This document shows positions 1-5,531 of a DNA stretch of 5,531 nt, piece after piece (the first letter of the stretch is position 1; each line of letters opens with the position of its first letter). The position numbers were made by a program, and so were the translations under genes. Below the pieces are notes generated by a model. It worked only from the letters and a program-made list of their open reading frames with translations, was not told the origin of the DNA and ran no database searches. This DNA comes from JBBQTU01 sp038213005 (GTDB lineage: Bacteria; Planctomycetota; Phycisphaerae; Tepidisphaerales; Tepidisphaeraceae), in assembly GCA_038213005.1 (NCBI GenBank), contig JBBQTU010000248.1, positions 1 through 5,531 on the forward strand, written 5' to 3'.

Positions 1-3000
1 GCCGAGAGTATCAGCGTATTCCAGCAGAGCAGCGGCCAGTACGTGATTATCCAGGAGGATGATGGCCGGAATAAGAACCTGATGTATCTCTGGAACCCGA
101 CAGCGGCGACCGCGTCGGCGCCGACGTTCAGCGTGATGCCCGGCGCGTATGACAGCTCGCCGCTAGGCGTGTCGATCTCCACGACCACCAGCGGGGCGAC
201 GATCCGCTACACGACCGACGGATCGCAACCGACGAGCAGTTCACCGCTGTACACCGGGCCACTGGCGCTGGCGTCGAGCACGACCCTGAAGGCGATCGCG
301 TTCAAGAGCGGACTGGCGGACAGTCCTGTGATCTCCGGGACGTACTCCCTGAAAGCAAGTACTCCCCAGTTTAGCCTGCTGCCCTCGACCTACACGTCGG
401 CCCAGAGCGTTGCCCTGACCTGCAGCACTCCCAACGCCACGATTCGCTACACGACCAACGGCAGCGATCCGACCGCCAGTTCGTCGCTGTACAACACTCC
501 GCTGAACATCAATGCCACGACGACCCTCAAGGCCAGGGCGTTTGTGAACGGTTTGGGTAATAGCGACCTCGCCACGGGAGTCTACACGATCTCACCGAGC
601 CTGATTCTCAGCCCCGGCTTTGAGGGCGACAACAGTGCCTGGCGATTCCAGAGCGGCAGTGTGGTTGGCGATGCGGCGAATCACTCCGTTTGGTTCAACA
701 ACGGCAATTGCTGGGCCGAACAGACGATCAACGTCAGGCCGAACACAACATACGAGCTCAGCGCACTAGCTTGGGGCGTTTCGGGCAAGGGGGCATACCT
801 CTATGTCACGAACTTCGACGGCAGCGGTAACAAGTTGAAGTCGGCCCTGTACGTTGCGGACGGCCAGCAGACACTGATGTTTACGACCGGCTCGCACGTG
901 ACCTCGATGGCAATCGGGTTCTTCTCGGTGGGCATGTACTTGGGCGTTGACAACTTTGCGATCGTGGAAACGGCGGGAATCGCTCCGCCAGCAGGGCTGG
1001 TCGCTTCAGCGGCCTCCGCGACTTCGGCGACGCTGACATGGTTGGATGCCAGCAATGAAACATCCTTCTCGATCGAGCGTGCCTCCGATGCGGGCTTCAC
1101 ACAGAATCTGACGACGACACCGGTCTGGGCGAACAAGACCAGTTACACAGATACGGGCCTGACGTCCGGGCAGACCTACTACTACCGTATCAAGGCCATC
1201 GGCAGTTCCGCCCGTTCAGCCCACTCCGATGTCGCCAGTGTTACACTGCCTGCCACCCCGGCGTCCGTACCGGTAGCCCCGACTGGGCTGTCGGCTTCGC
1301 CGGTTTCGACAACGCAGATCAATCTCACCTGGGCGGACAACGCCAGCAACGAGACGGGATTCGCCCTGGAACAGGCCACGGACCCGCTTTTCACTCAGAA
1401 TCTGACAACGTCCAATCTGGCGGCCAACCAGACGAGCTATAGTGCCACGGGCCTGTTGGGGGGGACGGTGTATTATTACCGCCTGCGGGCCGTGAACGGC
1501 ACTGGTAATTCCGCATATAGCAACGGGGCCACGGCGACGACGCAGGCAGGTGTCACCGGAGGCGATACCACCGATGACCTTGCCGGGACGATCAGTGCTC
1601 GTGGTGGGAACGGGGCTGCCGAAGGTGCTGCCAAGGCGTTCGACAACCTCACCGGCACCAAGTGGCTGGACTTCGCGCCGACAGGAAGCTGGATTCAATA
1701 TGCCTACGCAACGGGTAAGCAAGGGTACGTAAGCAGTTACACAATCACCAGCGCCGACGATGCGCCCGAACGTGACCCCGCAAGCTGGAACCTGAAGGGC
1801 TCCAACGACGGTGGAACCACCTGGACGACGGTCGATGCCCGTTCGGGCCAGAACTTCGCCGCCCGGTTCCAGAAGAACACCTATACGGCGGGGACGCCGG
1901 GTGCATATACCCGGTATCGTCTGGAGATCACGGCGGTGGCCAACCCGGCGACGGCCAACTCGGTCCAGCTAGCGGAGATCGAGCTCATCGGCGTACTCAA
2001 CGATGTGAGTCTTGCTCCGTCAGCACCAAGCGGTCTGTCGGCGACTGCCGCCTCTTCCAGCCAGATCAACCTGGCGTGGATGGATAACAGCAGTAGCGAG
2101 ACCGGCTTCCAGATAGACCGTGCTACCGATGCCGGCTTTACCCAGAATCTAGTCAGCGTCACCGTCCCGGCCAATTCCACCAGTTACGCCGCCACCGGAT
2201 TGAGTTTCAGCACCACTTATTACTTCCGCATTGCCTCGCTAGGGACGGCCGGCAACAGCCCGTTCGCCACCGCCGTACAGAGCGTGCTGCGTCTGGGCGA
2301 TGCGAATCTGGACGGCCTGGTCGACCTGACCGATCTGACGATCCTGTCCACCAACTGGCAAGGCACCGGCAAGACGTTTGCCGACGGCGATTTCAACGGT
2401 GATGGCACGGTGGACCTGACCGACCTGACGATACTGGCCGGCCAATGGCAAACCGTGATGGCTCTGGCCGGAGACGCCTCGGCCGCGACTCGGCCTCTTG
2501 CCGCCGAATCCGCACCCTCGCCCGCGAACTCACCCGCAGCAGTAGCGACGGTGCAGCCGCCCTCAGTTCCGGCAGATGGCCCCAGTGCCTCGGCCGGCCA
2601 GGATGCCGTCGCCGCTGGCAATATCACCGGTGCCTCGGCCGCCCCACGCTCCGTCGAGTTGCCGCTTGCCGCGGCCGCTCCGACCGTCGCGAGGCCAAAG
2701 GCGGCTGCGCCACGCCCCGCACCGAGCCGCGTGAGCCGTCCTCAGGTTGCGCCAGCCGGTGCCGGCTCCCAGGTTACTCGGATCAATGAGGCAGGCTTTA
2801 TCCTTACGGGAGTTGCCGGCGATGGCGGAGCGTTGCAGGGTGGCAAGTTCGCTCCCCGACACGCAGGCGCAAACGCCAGACCGACAGACTCATCGGCCAA
2901 CTCGGTTGCCACCGGCCTGATTCCCACGATATCAGGCGGATTCTATATGCCGCGGCCGAACGTGTCGTCCACGGGGCGACGCCTGTCGCTATGGGGCAAC

Positions 3001-3036
3001 AACGTGAGGCGGAACTTCGCGGGCGCTCGTCCGTAG
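1..3036 (+). CDS. Large modular secreted-type protein with CBM-like, FN3, F5/8C and dockerin domains (5' end missing)
   Basis: The frame is open from base 1 to the TAG at 3034-3036 (1011 residues seen), so the true start lies upstream and the internal GTG at 43 is not a believable start. Residues, counted from base 1: 1-35 end of an unidentified upstream domain; 39-118 and 120-198 two chitobiase/beta-hexosaminidase C-terminal-like repeats (ATIRYTTDGSQPT, ATIRYTTNGSDPT); 201-325 a CBM4/9-like jelly roll (SPGFEG start, LGVDNFAI end); 328-418, 423-516 and 671-763 FN3 domains with closely similar cores (ETGF, TQNL, TSY..TGL); 520-665 an F5/8 type C/discoidin-like module (AFDNLTGTKWLDF, WNLKGSNDGGTTW); 765-818 a dockerin-like pair of calcium loops, DANLDGLVDLTD and DFNGDGTVDLTD; 819-1011 an Ala/Pro-rich tail without recognisable fold or PEP-CTERM anchor. 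Inferred role: extracellular binding of polysaccharide or matrix. Any catalytic domain would lie upstream of the window. The domain calls are by eye; the dockerin and FN3 calls are firmest. Confidence 0.93.
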   Translation, partial: AESISVFQQSSGQYVIIQEDDGRNKNLMYLWNPTAATASAPTFSVMPGAYDSSPLGVSISTTTSGATIRYTTDGSQPTSSSPLYTGPLALASSTTLKAIAFKSGLADSPVISGTYSLKASTPQFSLLPSTYTSAQSVALTCSTPNATIRYTTNGSDPTASSSLYNTPLNINATTTLKARAFVNGLGNSDLATGVYTISPSLILSPGFEGDNSAWRFQSGSVVGDAANHSVWFNNGNCWAEQTINVRPNTTYELSALAWGVSGKGAYLYVTNFDGSGNKLKSALYVADGQQTLMFTTGSHVTSMAIGFFSVGMYLGVDNFAIVETAGIAPPAGLVASAASATSATLTWLDASNETSFSIERASDAGFTQNLTTTPVWANKTSYTDTGLTSGQTYYYRIKAIGSSARSAHSDVASVTLPATPASVPVAPTGLSASPVSTTQINLTWADNASNETGFALEQATDPLFTQNLTTSNLAANQTSYSATGLLGGTVYYYRLRAVNGTGNSAYSNGATATTQAGVTGGDTTDDLAGTISARGGNGAAEGAAKAFDNLTGTKWLDFAPTGSWIQYAYATGKQGYVSSYTITSADDAPERDPASWNLKGSNDGGTTWTTVDARSGQNFAARFQKNTYTAGTPGAYTRYRLEITAVANPATANSVQLAEIELIGVLNDVSLAPSAPSGLSATAASSSQINLAWMDNSSSETGFQIDRATDAGFTQNLVSVTVPANSTSYAATGLSFSTTYYFRIASLGTAGNSPFATAVQSVLRLGDANLDGLVDLTDLTILSTNWQGTGKTFADGDFNGDGTVDLTDLTILAGQWQTVMALAGDASAATRPLAAESAPSPANSPAAVATVQPPSVPADGPSASAGQDAVAAGNITGASAAPRSVELPLAAAAPTVARPKAAAPRPAPSRVSRPQVAPAGAGSQVTRINEAGFILTGVAGDGGALQGGKFAPRHAGANARPTDSSANSVATGLIPTISGGFYMPRPNVSSTGRRLSLWGNNVRRNFAGARP

Positions 3037-3041
3037 GGTAA

Positions 3042-3086
3042 AAGATCAGGTTCCCCCCGCCTTCCCCCTCGCTGAAACCTGATCTT
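3042..3086. terminator. Inverted repeat between convergent genes, probable bidirectional terminator
   Basis: AAGATCAGGTT (3042-3052) is perfectly complementary to AACCTGATCTT (3076-3086), giving an 11-bp stem around a 23-nt C/T-rich loop. It sits 5 nt past the stop of the large gene and 12 nt beyond the ruvA stop, where two convergent genes would share a terminator. Read on the minus strand, the stem runs into a run of four T, so it fits better as a ruvA terminator; on the plus strand it is followed by TTGTGCC with no proper T tract. The stem is only moderately GC-rich and the loop is large, so efficiency is uncertain. Confidence 0.55.
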
Positions 3087-3098
3087 GTGCCCCGGGCC

Positions 3099-3746
3099 TC
3101 ACCCGCGAACCGTGCGCAGACGCAACATCTCCTGCAGCAGGCTCTGGGCCGTCCCGGCCTCGCCTGCGGGGCTCACTTGCCTGGCGCGATCCAGCAGACG
3201 CTCGGCATCCGCCCGCCGCTCGCCCAGTTGCACCATCGCCTCGACCGCATCCTCTTCGTCGCTGGAGAACGCCCCCCGTGGCGCCGCCGCCGAAGGCTGG
3301 CCTGCAACGTGGCTTTCCAGTGCGAACGAGCTCATCTTGCCCGACAGTTCGGCGATGATCAGTTCGGCCGTCCGCTTGCCGATGCCAGGCAGCCCCGTAA
3401 GAAACCGGGCGTTCTTGGACTCGATGGCCCCGGCAATCTGCCCCACCGGGACGCTCAGGGCGCGCAGCGCCGTCTTGGGGCCGATCCCCTTCACGGTCGT
3501 GAACTTCTGGAAGAACTGTTTGTCCGTCGGCCGGAGAAACCCGATCAGCCGCGGTTCCAACCCGCCGCGCCCAGCATCGCCTTCAAAGTAGAAGATTGTG
3601 TGGAACGTGACCTCCTGGCCAATCTGCGTCTGCAACTCTGTCTGGTCAGCGGCCGGGACGAGTAACTCATACTGAATGGGCCCCACCTGCACGAGCACGA
3701 GGCGGTCCAGAACGCGACGCAGTTCACCAGTGAGGGCCGAGATCAT
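3099..3746 (-). CDS. ruvA: Holliday junction branch migration complex subunit RuvA
   Basis: A protein of 215 residues, near the usual RuvA length of about 200. RuvA binds four-way DNA junctions as a tetramer and loads the RuvB motor for branch migration in recombinational repair. Seen: an N-terminal OB-fold domain (MISALTGELRRV, then VQVGPIQYELLVP); two helix-hairpin-helix motifs, VKGIGPKTAL at 85-94 and LPGIGKRTAE at 119-128; an Ala/Pro linker near 147-158; and a C-terminal RuvB-contacting domain (DEEDAVEAMVQLGERRADAE, 163-182). The ATG at 3746 is chosen because MISALTGEL matches the family start; a longer in-frame reading to 3881 adds sequence that is antisense to a transposase remnant. No Shine-Dalgarno sequence is evident upstream (TATCCTATTGGC before ATG). 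The segment between EGD and PRLIGF (55-70) is about six residues longer than in E. coli RuvA. ruvB and ruvC are not in the window. Confidence 0.97.
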   Translation of the reverse strand: MISALTGELRRVLDRLVLVQVGPIQYELLVPAADQTELQTQIGQEVTFHTIFYFEGDAGRGGLEPRLIGFLRPTDKQFFQKFTTVKGIGPKTALRALSVPVGQIAGAIESKNARFLTGLPGIGKRTAELIIAELSGKMSSFALESHVAGQPSAAAPRGAFSSDEEDAVEAMVQLGERRADAERLLDRARQVSPAGEAGTAQSLLQEMLRLRTVRG

Positions 3747-3780
3747 GCCAATAGGATAACAGGCGGATTTTGAGAAGACC

Positions 3781-4250
3781 ATGCGGAGCGTGGCGGGGGC
3801 GGTCAACGGCGTGGCCGAGGGGCATTTGATCAACGCCTCGGAGAAGAAGGTTCGGAGTGTTCTGACGGCGTTTCGGGCCAAGGCGTTTCAACAGGCCTTG
3901 CAGATGCGGATCAACGCGGCGGAAGCCGATTTTTCTCTGGTGGACAAGGCGACGGGAAAGCCGTTGCGGGACAAAGGAAGCTCTGGGATGACCTGCGTGA
4001 ACATCAACGGAACCTCCCCTGAGCCGGCGTCACTATCATGGGAAGCAGGCAGGGACTGACCAGCGGCACAAGGAGTTCAAGGCAGTGATGTTCTATGACC
4101 AGACGATGGATCATCGGCCAGATCAAGGCTTGCTGCCTGCCGATGACGGCGGTGGGGCTGGACTTCTATCATCTTGGGGAGAACGTGCGGAGGCGATGCA
4201 TCAAAGCCGCCTGTGGGGCAAGCTCTGGAGTATCGAGCTCAAACGCTTAA
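3781..4250 (+). pseudogene. Degenerate transposase, probably ISKra4-like
   Basis: Transposase-like segments follow one another in the right order but in three frames. Segment A (3781-3978, frame 1) contains AFRAKAFQQALQMRINAAEA and ends in KPLRDKG, which resembles the N-terminal part of ISKra4-type transposases. Segment B (4058-4117, frame 2) reads DQRHKEFKAVMFYDQ. Segment C (4101-4223, frame 3, stop at 4248-4250) reads RRWIIGQIKACCLP and then AVGLDFYHLGENVRR, close to the family's WIR.QI...LP..AVGLDFYHL.ENV stretch. Between A and B well over 100 residues seem to be lost, and between B and C roughly 40, compared with my memory of the family. The C-terminal third is not recognisable. It lies head-to-head with ruvA, 34 bp from its start. 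No terminal inverted repeats or target duplication were found. That it is a transposase remnant is fairly secure; the family name is from memory and less so. Confidence 0.7.
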
Positions 4251-4487
4251 CTGAGGCCGTGCCCGAAAGTACTGTCACGCCCTGCGACGTGAGCCTTTCC
4301 CCCGGCCGGCTGCTGAGCGATGATGGATGGACGGCGCGAACGGTCAAGGCGTTGCGGCCCGGAGCACGCGGTGCGCGGCGACGGAGTGTAACCAATATGA
4401 GAAAGTGGCCGTAACGTAAAAAAAGCACTAGATGCGTCCCTCTCGGAATCGTTTTCCGACAAGACCCGAAGACAAAGCGTAACCACA
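4251..4487. other. Intergenic stretch without recognised gene
   Basis: Between the transposase remnant and the first membrane-protein gene there is no recognisable coding sequence. A plus-strand frame that includes segment B of the transposase stays open to 4414, but its translation here (Arg-rich, for example GARGARRRSV) resembles nothing I know. It may be the decayed transposase C-terminus. The last 40 bp, from GTTTTCC at 4451 onward, are repeated before the second membrane gene and belong to the tandem duplication. Confidence 0.5.
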
Positions 4488-4997
4488 ATGCCGAACGATA
4501 CCGAATCCCGCCCTCCGATTCTCGACTATCGCCCGGTCACCAACGACCGCATGCACATTCCGAAAGGGCTGACCGTCTTTCTGATGGGCGTGGCTGCGGG
4601 ACTGGTATGGACGCTTGCCATCGTACTGGTGGTCCAGAACCCTTTACCCCAATGGGTGGTCATCACCGTCTACCCCGGCCGAATCATTGGTGATCTAATT
4701 CGCCATGAGGTCTTTTGGCAGAAGCCTGCGGCATTGCTCCCTGTTGTCACTATCGGCGTCTCATACGGGCTGTTGGCGCTGCTGCTCTACGCGGTGTACC
4801 GGAGACTGCGGCGGTTGCGTGATGGCAAGCCTGCCGCTGAAGCGTTTTCCACAAAGTTCCAGAGAAGGCGTAGGACGCAATGCCGAATGATTCCGAATCC
4901 AGACCACCGATCCTCGACTATCAGCCGGTTACGAAAGACTGCAGGCGCATCCCGACATGGGTTGTCGTCTTTCTGGTCGGCTTTACCGTGGGGGTGA
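4488..4997 (+). CDS. Small two-helix membrane protein, tandem paralogue copy 1 (3' end anomalous)
   Basis: Family not recognised. The N-terminus is soluble, MPNDTESRPPILDYRPVTND, followed by a hydrophobic helix at about 28-49 (containing GVAAGLVW), a loop with YPGRIIGDL at 62-70, a second helix at about 82-103 (VSYGLLALLLYAVY), and a basic end, YRRLRRLR. Positive charges after helix 2 suggest both termini face the cytoplasm, which is inference. The ATG at 4488 is supported by its identical placement in copy 2. The expected end, by comparison with copy 2, is about residue 115-120; instead the frame runs on for 118 nt into copy 2, adding an Arg/Ser-rich stretch that is out-of-frame translation of copy 2 codons. 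Either the original stop was lost or there is a frame error near the 3' end. No strong ribosome binding site is visible. A small integral membrane protein is well supported; its function is unknown. Confidence 0.72.
   Translation: MPNDTESRPPILDYRPVTNDRMHIPKGLTVFLMGVAAGLVWTLAIVLVVQNPLPQWVVITVYPGRIIGDLIRHEVFWQKPAALLPVVTIGVSYGLLALLLYAVYRRLRRLRDGKPAAEAFSTKFQRRRRTQCRMIPNPDHRSSTISRLRKTAGASRHGLSSFWSALPWG
4863..4868 (+). promoter_or_regulatory. Possible ribosome binding site for membrane protein copy 2
   Basis: AGAAGG lies 11 nt before the ATG at 4880, inside the 3' end of copy 1. It is a weak Shine-Dalgarno match at a slightly long spacing. The corresponding bases before copy 1 (GACAAAGCG) are poorer. 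Confidence 0.3.
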
Positions 4998-5225
4998 TCT
5001 GGATGCTTGCTGCTCTATGGCAATACAGCGAGCTCTCAGCGCCGGGCTGGGGGATAATCCTCGCTTGCCCCCGGCTTCGTCGTTGGCGAGTTGTTTCTGT
5101 CGAACGGGATTGCGGCGTGCACCGCCGCTTGCTTGACGCTCGGCGTCTCGTATGGGCTGCTGGCACTGTCGGCCTACGCTGTGTACCGAAGACTACGGCC
5201 CCGGGTTGGCGGGTCTCGTGACTGA
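4880..5225 (+). pseudogene. Small two-helix membrane protein, tandem paralogue copy 2 (frameshifted)
   Basis: Paralogue of the gene just upstream: 17 of the first 20 residues are the same (MPNDSESRPPILDY...), followed by a hydrophobic helix at about 27-47 (VVVFLVGFTVGVIWMLAALW). As written the frame continues to a stop at 5219-5221 but becomes Arg/Cys-rich after residue 63. Moving to the next frame at the C run 5068-5072 restores similarity at once: PGFVVGEL matches PGRIIGDL of copy 1, then LGVSYGLLALSAYAVYRRLR and a stop at 5223-5225. Copy 1 has four C at this site (4673-4676) and copy 2 has five, so one extra C explains the break. The repaired protein would be about 114 residues. It may be a recent pseudogene, a sequencing error in a homopolymer, or a gene using frameshifting; the sequence alone cannot decide. 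Function unknown. Confidence 0.72.
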
Positions 5226-5286
5226 TTTCGCCACAGATGCCAATAGCCGAGCTCTCCTACATGCCCTGTCGCCTGCCGGCTAATAC
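5226..5286. other. Short intergenic spacer, nothing recognised
   Basis: These bases separate the second membrane gene from the repeat block. I see no hairpin with a T tract, no promoter pair and no open frame of note. Confidence 0.4.
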
Positions 5287-5467
5287 ATATTGTGGGATGT
5301 CACCTTTACCTTTATCCCTTCCTTTATCCCTTCCTTTAAACCTTGAATATTGTGGGATGTCACCTTTCTTATCTTTGTCACCTTTCTTATCTTGAATATT
5401 GTGGGATGTCACCTTTCTTATCTTTCTTATCTTTAAACCTTGTTTTGGGACGTCACCTTTAAACCTT
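5287..5467. repeat. Nested pyrimidine-rich intergenic repeat block (GGGATGTCACCTTT core)
   Basis: The 21-bp unit containing ATTGTGGGATGTCACCTTT occurs perfectly three times, at 5287-5307, 5347-5367 and 5396-5416. A variant core GGGACGTCACCTTT occurs at 5447-5460, and a truncated one, GTCACCTTTCTTATCTT, at 5377-5393. The cores are linked by short reiterated modules: TTTCTTATC, TTTATCCCTTCC and TTTAAACCTT. Spacings between the perfect cores are 60 and 49 bp. The block is far more AT-rich than the rest of the window and strongly pyrimidine-biased on the plus strand. No long open frame spans it. Confidence 0.9.
5311..5334. repeat. Perfect 12-bp direct repeat, two copies
   Basis: TTTATCCCTTCC is present at 5311-5322 and immediately again at 5323-5334, followed by TTTAAACC, which starts like a third copy and then diverges. 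This looks like slippage-type expansion inside the larger repeat block. Confidence 0.85.
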
Positions 5468-5531
5468 TCTCTGTGTGCGTCCCTTGCTTAATTGCGCCTG
5501 AATAGCATCGACGGTATCCGAATATGCGAGA
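5459..5531 (-). CDS. Possible C-terminal end of an unidentified minus-strand gene
   Basis: On the minus strand, one frame entering from the right edge reads LAYSDTVDAIQAQLSKGRTQ, then RKV and a TAA at 5459-5461. The composition looks like an ordinary helical C-terminus, and the stop falls right at the edge of the repeat block, as expected if the repeats fill the space after a gene. Only about 23 codons are visible, and another minus-strand frame is also open here, so this is tentative. No family can be named. Confidence 0.3.
   Translation of the reverse strand, partial: LAYSDTVDAIQAQLSKGRTQRKV

Larger units (their letters stand above)
4451..5225 (+). repeat. Diverged tandem duplication, about 392-bp unit
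   Basis: Two copies of the same leader-plus-gene unit lie head to tail; their start codons at 4488 and 4880 are 392 bp apart. Similarity begins in the leader: GTTTTCC at 4451 and 4844, then GCGTAA (4477-4482) and GCGTAG (4868-4873), each 5-6 nt before ATGCCGAA. It continues through most of both coding regions and fades after the YAVYRRLR codons. By eye the DNA is roughly 70% identical, so the duplication is not recent. Because 392 is not a multiple of three, the copies lie in different frames. Confidence 0.8.

Noticed and set aside
43..45. GTG as the start of the large protein
   Set aside because: The same frame stays open to base 1 with normal-looking coding sequence (AESISVFQQSSGQY), and the protein begins mid-domain, so the gene is cut by the window edge.
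2445..2789. Plus-strand Arg-rich frame in the tail-coding region
   Set aside because: It is an alternate-frame reading of the Ala/Pro-rich tail. I considered that the tail itself might be the wrong frame, but the annotated frame is continuous with the dockerin and has no break.
801..2927. Several minus-strand open frames inside the large gene
   Set aside because: They lie antisense to well-defined domains, have biased composition and resemble no family; GC-rich third positions explain them.
3085..3665. Two long plus-strand open frames opposite ruvA
   Set aside because: Their translations are Arg/Pro/Ser-rich antisense products of a clearly conserved ruvA in GC-rich DNA.
3747..3785. Promoter for ruvA (TATCCT near the start codon)
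   Set aside because: The possible -10 hexamer lies only a few bases from the ATG with no convincing -35 partner, so I did not annotate it.
3747..3881. Longer RuvA starting at 3881 on the minus strand
   Set aside because: The extra 45 residues lack similarity to RuvA and are antisense to the transposase remnant; MISALTGEL at 3746 matches the normal family start.
4201..4488. Minus-strand open frames opposite the spacer before the membrane genes
   Set aside because: There is no recognisable domain or hydrophobic pattern, and the composition is typical of antisense reading of decayed DNA.
5287..5467. CRISPR array
   Set aside because: Repeats are irregularly spaced, the intervening sequences are themselves repeats, and no cas gene is present.

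Overview
The window most likely comes from a planctomycete (Planctomycetota, perhaps class Phycisphaerae). The main clue is a large modular secreted-type protein carrying a type I dockerin-like calcium repeat of the form GDANLDG...DFNGDG, common in that phylum. A RuvA with a lengthened loop in its N-terminal domain, small paralogous membrane proteins and weak or absent Shine-Dalgarno sequences are compatible with this. The phylum is inferred from protein style, not from a marker-gene comparison.

Layout. (1) 1-3036, plus strand: the 3' 1011 codons of a giant extracellular multidomain protein whose start lies outside the window. In order it has two chitobiase-C-terminal-like beta-sandwich repeats, a CBM4/9-like module, two FN3 domains, an F5/8 type C (discoidin/CBM32-like) module, a third FN3, a dockerin pair and a long Ala/Pro-rich tail. 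(2) 3042-3086: an 11-bp perfect inverted repeat between two convergent genes, probably a shared 3'-end hairpin. (3) 3099-3746, minus strand: ruvA, the Holliday-junction-binding subunit of RuvAB; neither ruvB nor ruvC is visible. (4) 3781-4250, plus strand: a decayed transposase, probably ISKra4-like, broken into three frames with internal deletions and starting about 35 bp upstream of the ruvA start codon. (5) 4488-5225, plus strand: a diverged tandem duplication encoding two small two-helix membrane proteins with a near-identical N-terminal motif (PPILDY). Copy 1 has no stop at the expected place and runs into copy 2; copy 2 is interrupted by one extra C in a run of five. (6) 5287-5467: an AT- and pyrimidine-rich nested repeat block built around GGGATGTCACCTTT. 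(7) 5459-5531: possibly the last codons of a minus-strand gene.

The genes do not form one pathway. The picture is a housekeeping gene (ruvA) beside a secreted surface or polysaccharide-binding protein, with a patch of genome decay and duplication on the other side: dead transposase, duplicated membrane genes and intergenic repeats. I found no convincing complete new system. The most worthwhile items are the duplicated PPILDY membrane proteins with their frame anomalies and the repeat block at the right edge.
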